Shown piece by piece: positions 27,797 to 37,044 of a stretch of DNA of 42,348 nucleotides (position 1 is its first letter; each line of letters opens with the position of its first letter). The position numbers and the translations under genes are program-made. The stretch lies in the NCBI GenBank assembly GCA_030528645.1, contig JAUMYM010000011.1, positions 1 to 42,348 of the forward strand. Direction: 5' to 3'. The DNA is from Erysipelotrichaceae bacterium. Lineage in GTDB: Bacteria; Bacillota_I; Bacilli_A; Erysipelotrichales; Erysipelotrichaceae. The notes beneath the pieces were generated by a model. It ran no database searches, was not told where the DNA came from, and worked only from the letters and a program-made list of their open reading frames with translations.

Positions 27797-28546
27797 ATGG
27801 ATTATTTATTAATGTTTTTTGGTTTTTCTTTTACGGTATTTATGGCATATCAAATCTTTACAATGGTTGCCCGTAATAAGAAGAATGTAAGATATATGAA
27901 AGTAATTAACAATATGGAAAATGAAGCAGAGTTTTTTCCAACGGTGGATGCGTATATCAGTAGCATTCATGATCATGAGTTTCGTAATAAAGCGTTGATT
28001 ATTAAGCTTTGGAGTGTTATTTATTTTGATCGTATGGATGATTTTAAAAGTGTATGCAATGAAATTGATTTAAAGCCTTTAATGTATCGTCAAGGTAAGG
28101 TTGATTATAAAATCATTGCGTATGATGAAGATGCGTATTTCTATTTATTATTTATGAGTACTATTGCTTTATATAGTAAGGGTGATTTTGATTCATTAAA
28201 ACGTATTGAGGAGAAAGTAAGTCCATATCATGATGTATTAAAGGATCAGTTGTTTCATCAAATTTATATGGAATCGTTAAAGTTACATTACAATCAGGAT
28301 GATTTAGGCAAAGAGTACTTTGTTAAGGTGTTAAGTGGAGAGTATGAAGGTCGTTATTTTAAGCATTACATTGGTTTATATAAAAATGTGGTGGCTTGCT
28401 TCTTGGCGAAGATTAGTATTCTTACCAATGAGTTTCATCATGATGAAATGATTAAGTCTCAGCTTACAACGTTTAAGGATTCAAAACTTGGAAATCGTAT
28501 CATGACGTATCTTGATTTACATGGTCGTTATGGAGATGTTAAGTAG
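27797..28546 (+). CDS. Unrecognised membrane-anchored protein upstream of pth
   Basis: The product is 249 aa. A single N-terminal hydrophobic segment (YLLMFFGFSFTVFMAYQIFT, residues 3-22) is followed by a soluble helical domain rich in Tyr, Phe and Asp, possibly helical-repeat like. No catalytic motif is seen. Ribosome site AAGGAGGTTTCT. Its stop is immediately followed by the pth start (0-base gap), so it heads the pth-mfd-rqcP-divIC operon. Lineage-specific by appearance. Confidence 0.85.
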   Translation: MDYLLMFFGFSFTVFMAYQIFTMVARNKKNVRYMKVINNMENEAEFFPTVDAYISSIHDHEFRNKALIIKLWSVIYFDRMDDFKSVCNEIDLKPLMYRQGKVDYKIIAYDEDAYFYLLFMSTIALYSKGDFDSLKRIEEKVSPYHDVLKDQLFHQIYMESLKLHYNQDDLGKEYFVKVLSGEYEGRYFKHYIGLYKNVVACFLAKISILTNEFHHDEMIKSQLTTFKDSKLGNRIMTYLDLHGRYGDVK

Positions 28547-29104
28547 ATGAAGTTGATTGTAGGTTTAGGAAATCATGGAGATAAGTACCAGCATACTCGT
28601 CATAATGCAGGCTTTGATGTGATTGATTTATTGGCTAAGGAATTAGGTGTTTCCATTGATCAAAATAAATTCAAAGCCTTGATTAAAATGGTGGATGTAG
28701 ATGGTGAAAAAGTAATCTTGATGAAGCCTATGACATACATGAATTTAAGTGGAGAAGCTGTCAGTGCCTGTATACAGTTTTATAAATTAGCATTAAAGGA
28801 TGTATTAATCATTCATGATGATTTGGATTTACCGGTAGGGAAACTACGTATTCGTCAGCGTGGTTCTTTTGGTGGGCAAAATGGTATGCGTAGTATTCAG
28901 GCGCACTTAAATAGTCAAGAAATTAATCGGATTCGAGTTGGGATTGGTCGTAGTAGTGTCATAGATGTAAGCAGTTGGGTCTTAATGAAGGTATCGAAAG
29001 AGGAACAAGAAGAGTATCAGGCTAGTTTACAAAGGGCTAGTCAAGCTGCAAAAGCGTTTATTTCTAAAAGTATGGAAGAGATTATGAATAGGTATAATCG
29101 ATGA
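28547..29104 (+). CDS. pth: Peptidyl-tRNA hydrolase
   Basis: Pth releases peptides from stalled peptidyl-tRNA. The 185-aa protein starts MKLIVGLGNHGDKYQHTRHN: the catalytic His and Asn are present, but GLGNPG is GLGNHG, with His for Pro. The later motifs KPMTYMNLSGEAV and DDLDLPVGKLRIR and GGQNGMRSI are standard. The mfd start overlaps its stop by ATGA, so translation is coupled. Confidence 0.96.
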   Translation: MKLIVGLGNHGDKYQHTRHNAGFDVIDLLAKELGVSIDQNKFKALIKMVDVDGEKVILMKPMTYMNLSGEAVSACIQFYKLALKDVLIIHDDLDLPVGKLRIRQRGSFGGQNGMRSIQAHLNSQEINRIRVGIGRSSVIDVSSWVLMKVSKEEQEEYQASLQRASQAAKAFISKSMEEIMNRYNR

Positions 29105-32100
29105 TACAAGAGTTGGTATTAAGTAAAATTTTAAATAAACAATTTCACAGTGGTTATTCTAATCACTGTTTCTTGTCTTTCAGCAATCTTATGGAGGAGG
29201 CCATTTGGTTGAGTTTAAATGTGAAGGACGATGCTTCGTGTATGGTGGTTGTAAAAGAGAATACTTATACGGCGAGTTTATTGTATGAACGTTTAATATG
29301 TTTTATGAAGAAAGAAGATGTCATTCTTTATATACCGGAAGAGTCTTTGCGTGTGGAAGCCATTGCATCTTCCTTTGAAAATAAAGCGATGCGTATGGAA
29401 GCGATGTATCAAATGCTTACAAAGAAGTATCGTATCGTTATTACATCAAGCAATGCCATTGTAAAAAGACTACCGAATCCTAAAGAGTTTTTAAGACAAT
29501 GTCACACTGTTAAAATCAATGAGGAATGTAGTTTACAAGACTTTAAACAAAAACTATTACAGGCAGGCTATACTCAAGTACATAGGGTGGAACATCCACT
29601 TACCTTTTCCATGCGTGGGGGGATTATTGATGTTTTTTCCATTAACTATGAACAACCGATTCGTATTGAATTCTTTGATACGGTGATTGATAGTCTTCGT
29701 TTCTTTGATGTAAATACGCAAAAAACAGTATCAATTACCAAAGAGGTTGATATTATCTGTGCCAGTGATGTCTTATTTACCAAGGAAGATATACAAGAAT
29801 TAAAGGAGCAACTTTCATCATTAAAGTTGGAACCTGAATTACAAGAAGTCATTCATGTCGATTTAGACTATCTTGAGCATGCCTTATACAGTAGTAATCA
29901 ATATCACTATTATCAATACTTAAGTCATTCATATACCATGTTAGATTATGTGGTAAATCCAATCCTCTTACTATCGACAAAAACAAAGATCCATAACCAT
30001 CTTCATCAATTAACACAAGAGAGTGTTAATTATATTCAAGAGATGTATGAGGCAAAACAAATGCCGTTAAAATTTGGGGTGTATCTTCCTTTACAAGAGG
30101 CTTTAGGTAAGCATACGGTAATTGAAAATGATCCTTTGTATCAAAAAGAATTGGTGATACGAGAAGTTCGTTTACCAAAAGGTACTTTGGCGTATTTATT
30201 AAATATCATTGCTCAGGAAGATGCGTTTACATCGATTGTCTTAGCTTTAAAAGAGGTGGAAGTTAAATCGGTCATTGAGTATTTGATACAACAGGATATT
30301 CCTTATACAATGGCAAGTGATACCTTAGCAAAAGGCATTAACATCGTTGTAGAAGAATTAAGAGAAGGATTTGAATTGGTTCAAGAGAAGATTATCGTGT
30401 ATTCTTCTTTTGAGTTATTTGATTATAAAGTTCCACTTAGTCGCTATGGTAATAAATATAAAGATGCCTTAGTCTTAACAAGTTATCAGGATTTACAAGT
30501 TAAGGACTATGTCGTACATAATCAACATGGAATCGGACAGTACCTAGGTATTGAAACAAAAGAACACAATGGCATTATGCGTGATTATTTAAAAGTGGTC
30601 TATAAAGATAATGATGAATTATTGGTTCCACTTGAACAATTTGCCCTTGTACGTAAGTTTGTATCCAAAGAAGGTGTTGTACCAAAATTACATAAATTAG
30701 GTAGCAATAAGTGGGAAAAGACGAAAGCGAAACTACAAGAGAATGTCAAAGACATTGCAGCACGTTTGGTTGCACTTTACAGCAATCGTCAAACTAACAT
30801 TGGTTTTGCCTATGGAAAAGATGTGGCGATGCAGCAAGAGTTTGAACAAGCGTTTAAATATCCATTGACGGAAGATCAAATTAAGGCGGTAGCGGAAATT
30901 AAAAAAGACATGGAAAGTAGTAAAACGATGGATCGTTTACTATGTGGAGATGTGGGCTTTGGAAAAACAGAAGTTGCGATTCGTGCTTCATTTAAAGCGG
31001 TTATTAACCATAAACAAGTGGCTTTCTTGTGTCCTACAACCATTTTGTCGATTCAACATCATGCTACATTTCAAGAACGTTTTGAGCAATATCCGGTACG
31101 TATTGAAGTGTTAAATCGTTTTGTTTCAGCGAATAAAGTAAAACAAATTCTTGCGGATTTAAAAGCCGGTTTGATTGACATTTTAATTGGGACGCATCGT
31201 CTATTAAGTAAAGATGTGCAGTTTAACGATTTAGGGTTTTTAATCATTGATGAGGAACAACGTTTTGGAGTGGAACATAAAGAAAAAATCAAAGAATTGA
31301 AGATGAACATTGATGTATTATCCTTAAGTGCAACACCAATACCACGTACCTTACAGATGTCATTAATCGGGATTCGTCAATTATCGACCTTAGATATCCC
31401 ACCGGATAATCGTATGCCGGTACAAACCTTCGTCGTAGAAAAAAGTCGTGGATTGATTATTGAAGCCATCCAAAGAGAGTTACAACGCAATGGACAAGTG
31501 TTTTACTTACACAATAATATTGAAGAAATCTATCAAGTGGCAAATGTAATTGCCAGGGAAATAAAAACAGCCAAGGTTGCTGTGGGACATGGGCAAATGG
31601 CAAAAGAAGAGTTGGAAAATGTCATGTTGGCATTTCATCGCAATGAATACAATGTCTTAATTTGCACAACTATCATTGAAACAGGTATTGATATTCCAAA
31701 TGCCAACACCATTCTTGTAGATAATGCCCATACCTTTGGTTTATCACAGCTTTATCAAATTAAAGGACGTGTGGGTCGTAGTGATCGTATTGCCTATGCC
31801 TACTTTATGGTTCCTGCCAAAAAACAAATCAGTGAGCTTGCCGGTAAACGCTTAGCTGCAATCAAAGAGTTTGTTCAACTTGGTTCCGGTTATAAAATTG
31901 CCATGCGAGACTTAACCATTCGTGGAGCCGGGGATTTACTTGGTCCGGAACAATCTGGGTTTATTGATACGGTTGGGATTGATATGTACTTAGAGATGTT
32001 AGATGAAGCCATTCGTAAAGAAAAAGGTGAGTATATCGAATCAAAGCCAATCATAAAAAGAAGCAATGTGAAAGTAAACGGTTATATTCCTCAATACTAT

Positions 32101-32508
32101 GCTCCGGAAGAGTTTGAAAAGATTGATTTGTATAAGCGTATTGATAAGATTACCAGTGTTAAAGCGTTATTAAATCTTCAAAGTGAAGTAAGTGATATGC
32201 ATGGAAAAATGCCTTGGAATGTGAAGTTGTTATTTGATAAGAAGTATTTGGATTTATTGTTAAATGATGATTATGTAGATGATTTTAAAGAATTAAAGGA
32301 TCAGTATATCATTAAATTTTCACAAAGTTATTCTAAAATTGTAAATGGTATCCAATTGTTTGAAAACTTGAATCATTTGAATAAAGATATTACAATAGCC
32401 TATATGAATCAACAAATTATTGTAAAAGTTCCACAAGGAAAACAAGGAATTGAATTAGTGATTCAGGTATTACAAGAAAGTAAGGAATGTATCAATGAGA
32501 TTGGATAA
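29101..32508 (+). CDS. mfd: Transcription-repair coupling factor
   Basis: Mfd pushes stalled RNA polymerase off DNA and recruits UvrA. The 1135-aa length is typical. The UvrB-like N-terminal part contains SMRGGIIDVFSI. The polymerase-interaction domain spans about 470-545 (VVHNQHGIGQYLGI). The RecG-like motor has Walker A GDVGFGKTEVA near 614 and Walker B LIIDEEQRFGV near 713. The TRG region and C-terminal autoinhibitory domain follow. Pth overlaps upstream by 4 bases and rqcP overlaps downstream by 14 bases, so the operon is tightly packed. Confidence 0.97.
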   Translation: MIQELVLSKILNKQFHSGYSNHCFLSFSNLMEEAIWLSLNVKDDASCMVVVKENTYTASLLYERLICFMKKEDVILYIPEESLRVEAIASSFENKAMRMEAMYQMLTKKYRIVITSSNAIVKRLPNPKEFLRQCHTVKINEECSLQDFKQKLLQAGYTQVHRVEHPLTFSMRGGIIDVFSINYEQPIRIEFFDTVIDSLRFFDVNTQKTVSITKEVDIICASDVLFTKEDIQELKEQLSSLKLEPELQEVIHVDLDYLEHALYSSNQYHYYQYLSHSYTMLDYVVNPILLLSTKTKIHNHLHQLTQESVNYIQEMYEAKQMPLKFGVYLPLQEALGKHTVIENDPLYQKELVIREVRLPKGTLAYLLNIIAQEDAFTSIVLALKEVEVKSVIEYLIQQDIPYTMASDTLAKGINIVVEELREGFELVQEKIIVYSSFELFDYKVPLSRYGNKYKDALVLTSYQDLQVKDYVVHNQHGIGQYLGIETKEHNGIMRDYLKVVYKDNDELLVPLEQFALVRKFVSKEGVVPKLHKLGSNKWEKTKAKLQENVKDIAARLVALYSNRQTNIGFAYGKDVAMQQEFEQAFKYPLTEDQIKAVAEIKKDMESSKTMDRLLCGDVGFGKTEVAIRASFKAVINHKQVAFLCPTTILSIQHHATFQERFEQYPVRIEVLNRFVSANKVKQILADLKAGLIDILIGTHRLLSKDVQFNDLGFLIIDEEQRFGVEHKEKIKELKMNIDVLSLSATPIPRTLQMSLIGIRQLSTLDIPPDNRMPVQTFVVEKSRGLIIEAIQRELQRNGQVFYLHNNIEEIYQVANVIAREIKTAKVAVGHGQMAKEELENVMLAFHRNEYNVLICTTIIETGIDIPNANTILVDNAHTFGLSQLYQIKGRVGRSDRIAYAYFMVPAKKQISELAGKRLAAIKEFVQLGSGYKIAMRDLTIRGAGDLLGPEQSGFIDTVGIDMYLEMLDEAIRKEKGEYIESKPIIKRSNVKVNGYIPQYYAPEEFEKIDLYKRIDKITSVKALLNLQSEVSDMHGKMPWNVKLLFDKKYLDLLLNDDYVDDFKELKDQYIIKFSQSYSKIVNGIQLFENLNHLNKDITIAYMNQQIIVKVPQGKQGIELVIQVLQESKECINEIG

Positions 32509-32758
32509 ATATTTAAAAGTATCAAGAATTTTAAAGCGTCGTAGTGTTTCAAATCAACTTGCTAAGCATCAACGTGTCCTTGTAAATGACAAGATTGTAA
32601 AGCCGGCTTATGAAGTGAAGGTGGATGATGTTGTTACAATTTATTTTGGAAACCGTCGTTTGAAGATTAAAGTATTACAATTAGTTGAGCATGTGCGTAA
32701 AGAAGAATCGACGATGATGTATGAGATTTTAGAAGATGTAAGAGTGGAAGGTGAGTAA
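32495..32758 (+). CDS. rqcP: S4-domain ribosome quality control protein RqcP
   Basis: This 87-aa S4-domain protein (YabO, RqcP) helps RqcH add alanine tails during ribosome-associated quality control. It starts MRLDKYLKVSRILKRRSVSN, with the S4 core VLVNDKIVKPAYEVKVDDVV. It overlaps the end of mfd by 14 bases. The conserved order mfd-yabO-divIC is kept, with the spore genes that lie there in Bacillus absent. Confidence 0.93.
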   Translation: MRLDKYLKVSRILKRRSVSNQLAKHQRVLVNDKIVKPAYEVKVDDVVTIYFGNRRLKIKVLQLVEHVRKEESTMMYEILEDVRVEGE

Positions 32759-32759
32759 G

Positions 32760-33059
32760 ATGAAAAAAAGAAAAAAAGCACGTAAGGGAGTAGTGACCTT
32801 TGTTTCATTGATTGTGATTGCGGTGTCTATGTATATGATTTCAAATGTTGTTAAGGAAGTGTTATCAACGATTGAACTTCAAAAACAATTGAAATTAGTG
32901 GAAGCTGAACTGGAAGTCATTGAAAGTGAAAATGCAGAATTGATATCACAGAAGTATAAGTTGGAAGATCCGGGTTATGTAGAATCATATGCAAGAGGAT
33001 ACTACATGTTGTCAAAAGAAGGCGAACAAATTTTCTATTTATCACCAAAGGAAAAATAA
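32760..33059 (+). CDS. divIC: Septum formation initiator DivIC/FtsB
   Basis: This 99-aa bitopic division protein of the FtsB/DivIC family stabilises FtsL/FtsQ at the septum. After a basic N-terminus comes one membrane segment (VVTFVSLIVIAVSMYMISNV), then a coiled coil (about residues 38-70), and a C-terminal motif YARGYYMLSKEGEQIFYL. I start at the ATG at 32760, because GGAAGGTGAG lies at proper distance; a GTG nine bases upstream is too close to it. It begins two bases after the rqcP stop. Confidence 0.9.
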   Translation: MKKRKKARKGVVTFVSLIVIAVSMYMISNVVKEVLSTIELQKQLKLVEAELEVIESENAELISQKYKLEDPGYVESYARGYYMLSKEGEQIFYLSPKEK

Positions 33060-33082
33060 GAATGAGCAATCATTCTTTTTTT
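33059..33082 (+). terminator. Terminator after divIC
   Basis: AGAATGA and TCATTCT with a GCAA loop, followed by TTTTTT, directly past the divIC stop. Confidence 0.88.
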
Positions 33083-33211
33083 ATGCGATATGTTATTGAA
33101 AAAATAAATAACTTATCTTTACCGAAAATACAATATAAAATATTTTGGGTATATGATTAGGAGGACACTCATATCTTTGATATACTATAGTCAGAAAGAG
33201 AGGTAAACAAA

Positions 33212-33487
33212 ATGAACGATAAAGGATTTTTAGATCAAGCAGCAGGAAAAGTGAAAGAGGTCGTTGGAGAAGTTACCGATAATCAAGAACTAAAAGGTGA
33301 AGGTCTTTTAGATCAAGCAGTAGGCAAAGTGAAAGAAGTGGCCGGCAACGTTGCAGAAGCTGGGCAAGAAACATTTGAAAAAGCAAAAGATGTAGTAAGT
33401 GATGTAGCACAAAACGTAGTTGGTGCAGGTAAAGCAGCAGTTGAAAAAGTACAAGATGCTTTGGATAAAAACAAAGAAAATAAATAA
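33212..33487 (+). CDS. CsbD-family stress protein
   Basis: The 91-aa hydrophilic protein has two copies of a CsbD-like repeat: DQAAGKVKEVVGEVTDNQEL and DQAVGKVKEVAGNVAEAGQE, followed by an Ala/Val/Lys-rich helix. The CsbD family is abundant under general stress, and the molecular role is unclear. Ribosome site AGAGAGGTAAAC. A terminator follows. No clear stress-sigma promoter could be confirmed. Confidence 0.88.
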   Translation: MNDKGFLDQAAGKVKEVVGEVTDNQELKGEGLLDQAVGKVKEVAGNVAEAGQETFEKAKDVVSDVAQNVVGAGKAAVEKVQDALDKNKENK

Positions 33488-33507
33488 AATTGAATCGGTA
33501 AAAAAAG

Positions 33508-33532
33508 CCATCGCTAATTAGCGGTGGTTTTT
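33508..33532 (+). terminator. Terminator after the CsbD gene
   Basis: CCATCGC and GCGGTGG (with one G-T pair) around TAATTA, followed by TTTTTC. Confidence 0.8.
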
Positions 33533-33572
33533 CATTATAGAAAACATCTAAACAAAAATATGTTTAACAAAG

Positions 33573-33601
33573 TTGAGTTAAATACAAAAACATACTATAA
33601 T
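33573..33601 (+). promoter_or_regulatory. Promoter of the 349-aa lipoprotein gene
   Basis: TTGAGT (33573-33578) and TATAAT (33596-33601) with exactly 17 bases between, about 38 bases before the start. Confidence 0.8.
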
Positions 33602-33639
33602 GACCTAGAAGTATAATTGAGTTTAGAAGGGGAAGAAAC

Positions 33640-34689
33640 ATGAAAAAAATAGTTGTAATCATGATGCTTGCGTTTACACTTGCATTAAGTGCATGTGGAA
33701 AAACAAAAGATAGCAATGGAACTTCAAATGAAACCAACACAACAAAGGGTAGCCAAGGCTATAAAATTCTAGAGCAACCTGAGGGGAAATTACCAACGAT
33801 TTTACTTTATGAGAAAGATGGAGTAACATTGACGTTATCAGAACCTGATCCGGAATTATTGAAGAAGACAGAAGCGGAAAAAGGGAAAAGGTTTGAACGA
33901 GCAGGTATGCTTACGTTAGAAAATAAAAAGGACATTACGGTTGGTATTGGGTATGCGGAATTGTATATCAATCGTATTCAAACGGATGAAAACATTCTGG
34001 AGTTAAGTGCAGAAAAAGGAAAAACAGAAACATTGATTTTAGATTTAACACCTTATAAAAATGTAATTTTGAATGAAGAAAAGTCATTATTAGAAAATGG
34101 TGAAATTTACTCTATTACATTTCAAACATCCATAGTAGATATTAATGCCGGATGGGTACCATTTGATCGTTTTAATTATTATATCCCAATGAAAGAGGAA
34201 GAAAAGCAACAGGCTTTCTTAGATCAATTTACTACAGAAGAAAAACTATGTTTTGAAAATGATGTTTTAGCAATTTATTTCATGGAACGTTATTATGATC
34301 CTCAGCGTGACCATGAGTCAGAACGCAAACAAAAGTATTATGAATTTATTATCAAGAATAAAACAGATCAATATCTTTCATTTGGAGATAATGATGAAAC
34401 ACCAAGCATTGTAGGAACAAAAAATATAAAGAATATGAGATGGCCATTTGGAGGCATTGAGGCCGGTAATTACATGATTGATTACTTGATTTTAGACAAG
34501 GTTGATGATAATGATGATCCAATTATGCACTACGATGAAATGAAGCAAGCATACGTTTATGAACTATATGATATGTTTGATGGTGAAGAAGTAACAAGTG
34601 GGAAGTTTGAATTTATCTTTAAGCCAGGTGATTTTGGGCTTGAAACAACATCTACAAAAGAAGAAACATATTACAAATTATATAAGTAA
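33640..34689 (+). CDS. Lipoprotein of unknown function, 349 aa
   Basis: The signal peptide MKKIVVIMMLAFTLALSAC has a lipobox with Cys19. A short Asn/Thr/Ser-rich spacer follows, then two beta-rich similar halves. The first (about 40-175) contains GMLTLENKKDITVGIGYAEL. The second (about 190-345) contains YYEFIIKNKTDQYLSFGDND. Repeated immunoglobulin-like folds are plausible. No active-site motif is seen. Ribosome site AAGGGGAAGAAAC, with its own promoter and terminator. Confidence 0.85.
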   Translation: MKKIVVIMMLAFTLALSACGKTKDSNGTSNETNTTKGSQGYKILEQPEGKLPTILLYEKDGVTLTLSEPDPELLKKTEAEKGKRFERAGMLTLENKKDITVGIGYAELYINRIQTDENILELSAEKGKTETLILDLTPYKNVILNEEKSLLENGEIYSITFQTSIVDINAGWVPFDRFNYYIPMKEEEKQQAFLDQFTTEEKLCFENDVLAIYFMERYYDPQRDHESERKQKYYEFIIKNKTDQYLSFGDNDETPSIVGTKNIKNMRWPFGGIEAGNYMIDYLILDKVDDNDDPIMHYDEMKQAYVYELYDMFDGEEVTSGKFEFIFKPGDFGLETTSTKEETYYKLYK

Positions 34690-34695
34690 AGAAGT

Positions 34696-34732
34696 AACCA
34701 GATGGCAGTATTTGTACTGTGTCTGGTTTTTA
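34696..34732 (+). terminator. Terminator after the 349-aa lipoprotein gene
   Basis: Nested pairing AACCAGA with TCTGGTT and inner CAGTA with TACTG, followed by TTTT. Confidence 0.82.
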
Positions 34733-34854
34733 TTATGAAGAAAGAATGTAAAGCTTTTAAGGATATAAAAAGAAGCTAAACTATTTTAGGCTATTATGTT
34801 AGAATTTAGGCATTAGTTTTACGTAAAAAAGAATATGTAAAAGGGAGCATATAG

Positions 34855-35496
34855 ATGAAGAACATTGTGTGTTTTGGGGATTCCAATACGTTTGGGTTTA
34901 AATTATCTAACTTTAAGCGTTATCAAGCAAGTGAGCGTTGGACCGGAATATTAAAAGAAAGATTAAAATTGGAGTATCGTATCAAAGAAGAAGGCTTAAA
35001 TGGTAGAACGATTGCCATTGAAGATCCTTTTCAAGATGGTTTATGTGGGTTTCAAGATATAGAAGTATGTTTAATGAAGCATAAGCCTGTTTCTTTGTTG
35101 GTTGTCATGCTTGGTACAAATGATACAAAAGAGCTATATCAAGCAAGTGTTTCTATGATTAAAGATAATTTAAGAGAGTTTCTTTTAAACGTAAAACAGT
35201 TAGATTGTTGGGATAAGGAAGCGAATATTTTAGTAGTAGCACCAAAGGCAATTAATCAAGAGTATCAAACAAAATGTTTTGGGGAATCCATGGGTAGGGG
35301 TTGTGATATAAAATCGGCACAACTACCCAAGGAGTTTAAAGAAGTTGCCAGAGGGTTAGGGTGTCATTATTTAGATGCCAATGACTATATAAGTCAATTA
35401 GAAGAATTGGATGGGATACATTTAACTGTAGAAGGTCATCAACAACTGGCAAAAGCAATGGAAGAAAAGATAAAAGAAGTGTTTAAGAAAATATAA
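34855..35496 (+). CDS. SGNH/GDSL-type hydrolase
   Basis: The 213-aa protein has the SGNH family blocks: block I CFGDSNTFGF with catalytic Ser9, block III MLGTNDTK near residue 85, and block V DGIHLTVEGHQQL near 185 with the Asp-His pair. It has no signal peptide or membrane segment, so it is cytoplasmic. These enzymes cleave acyl or acetyl esters of lipids, sugars or other small substrates; the substrate is not readable. Ribosome site AAAAGGGAGC. Confidence 0.92.
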   Translation: MKNIVCFGDSNTFGFKLSNFKRYQASERWTGILKERLKLEYRIKEEGLNGRTIAIEDPFQDGLCGFQDIEVCLMKHKPVSLLVVMLGTNDTKELYQASVSMIKDNLREFLLNVKQLDCWDKEANILVVAPKAINQEYQTKCFGESMGRGCDIKSAQLPKEFKEVARGLGCHYLDANDYISQLEELDGIHLTVEGHQQLAKAMEEKIKEVFKKI

Positions 35497-35593
35497 TGTC
35501 GTATATAAAGCGACCATTGAAAAGAATACATGTGATAATATCAATGTGTAGATAAGCAATAAAGAAAAATCTACCTAAACAAGAGAGGAAAAT

Positions 35594-37042
35594 ATGAATA
35601 ATACAGTACTAAAAAAAGAATTGTTTTTAGATTTAAGTATTAATGAAAAAGAGTCGTTTTTTTCAACTCATATCAATAATGCAATAGTAGGAGCTAAAAA
35701 TGAACTGAATGAACTGAAGGAAAGCGTTGAATCTATTAAAAAATTGAAACCAGAATGTGATTATTTAGATTATATTTTAGCAGCAAGTTCTGGCGCCTTG
35801 TGTGGGATTATCGATATATTCTTAGTTGGAAAACCTGGGGAAACCCCTTTAGGTAAATGGACAGATAATAAATTTAATGATGCGGTTATGGCTTTTGCCA
35901 AAAGTTGTGGTTGGTCACCAAAGGAAGGTAATAAAAATGATGTTGCAAATGCAATTGGATTTTTAGAAAAATGTTTTAAAGTTCCATATGATCAAACAGG
36001 TATGGGTGACTCTGGAAAAATTATTTTTGGATTAAATGCAAAAAATCATCATTATAAATCTTTGGCTCACAATCCAAGTTTGTTAGGATTATTCTTTTCA
36101 ATACTTGATCAGTTTAATAATACTTCTCATTTTGTAACAGATGGAAAATTAATTTCGTTAGAAAAAGCAAAGGAAGGATGGGAGTTACAGGGGAATAATG
36201 TTCCTAGTAAAATATTTTGTGGTTTTGTGAATTGGTTTGGTCATCTTGTTTCAGATGTGTCTGGATCTAAATCAAGTGCAAGTGAAGGAAGCCGAGGGAT
36301 GGGTTTACCTTCACCATTATGGGTATGGATAAATGATCTTATTGCTATTAAAAGTAAATTAGGATTGACTGTAACAGAAACAGATAAATCATTCAATGAA
36401 TTAGCTTTGAATATATTTGAGAAAGGGTACGATTTACGTTTCCAAACAACTCAAGCAATACCTGTTTTAATAAATGAGTTGATAGTACGTTTCATATATT
36501 CGATAAGAAGATTATTTAAGTACTATATAGAAATACCCAAGTTTAATCAATCTTTGAAAATGATATGGCAAAATTGTGAACCATTTTCAAATGCAACTGT
36601 TAAAAGAATGCTTACAGTTGCACATGGTACTTTTTGTTTAATTGATATTGGGGATGCGACAGTAAAATCATTTGTTTCAGGTGGAGGTAACTTCAATATT
36701 ATAGAATTTGTTTTAAGACTTAATGTAGTTGGTGTAGGAAGATTTACGATTTCTCTTTATGGAGAAATAAAAAGAGAAATTACATATTACAAAGCAAGTA
36801 AAGAATATGAATTTGCTAATAAGAAAATGATAATTATTAGTCATTATATAGAGGGATTAAAAATTTTGTCAGAAGTATATAATGATAAATATGTATTAAA
36901 CTTTGTTGAAGATTTTAAACGAAGTGATGCTTACAAACAGGGATTTGAAAAGACAGTTAAACTTGCAAAATTACGCAAAGTTACAGAAGACAAAATATTG
37001 AAAAATAAATCAGATATTGATACATATTTCGGAGGTAAATAA
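35594..37042 (+). CDS. Unrecognised 482-aa protein, first gene of a two-gene unit
   Basis: The family is not recognised. The N-terminus is polar. A short hydrophobic, Ala/Gly-rich stretch AASSGALCGIIDIFLVGKPG near residues 63-82 precedes the block GKWTDNKFNDAV. Further distinctive blocks are KSLAHNPSLLGLFFSILDQF and, near 220-243, DVSGSKSSASEGSRGMGLPS. Hydrophobic segments near 290-312 and 370-390 are less clearly membrane spanning. A histidine-rich stretch NAKNHHYKSLAHNP could bind metal but is not a known motif. It is followed two bases later by the coiled-coil/membrane-hairpin protein, so the two form an operon. Codons lean to AGA and ATA. Confidence 0.85.
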   Translation: MNNTVLKKELFLDLSINEKESFFSTHINNAIVGAKNELNELKESVESIKKLKPECDYLDYILAASSGALCGIIDIFLVGKPGETPLGKWTDNKFNDAVMAFAKSCGWSPKEGNKNDVANAIGFLEKCFKVPYDQTGMGDSGKIIFGLNAKNHHYKSLAHNPSLLGLFFSILDQFNNTSHFVTDGKLISLEKAKEGWELQGNNVPSKIFCGFVNWFGHLVSDVSGSKSSASEGSRGMGLPSPLWVWINDLIAIKSKLGLTVTETDKSFNELALNIFEKGYDLRFQTTQAIPVLINELIVRFIYSIRRLFKYYIEIPKFNQSLKMIWQNCEPFSNATVKRMLTVAHGTFCLIDIGDATVKSFVSGGGNFNIIEFVLRLNVVGVGRFTISLYGEIKREITYYKASKEYEFANKKMIIISHYIEGLKILSEVYNDKYVLNFVEDFKRSDAYKQGFEKTVKLAKLRKVTEDKILKNKSDIDTYFGGK

Positions 37043-37044
37043 TA

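Noticed and set aside
33147-33152. GGGTAT upstream of the CsbD gene as a general-stress sigma -10
   Set aside because: No GTTT-type -35 lies at 12-15 bases upstream, so the match is too weak.
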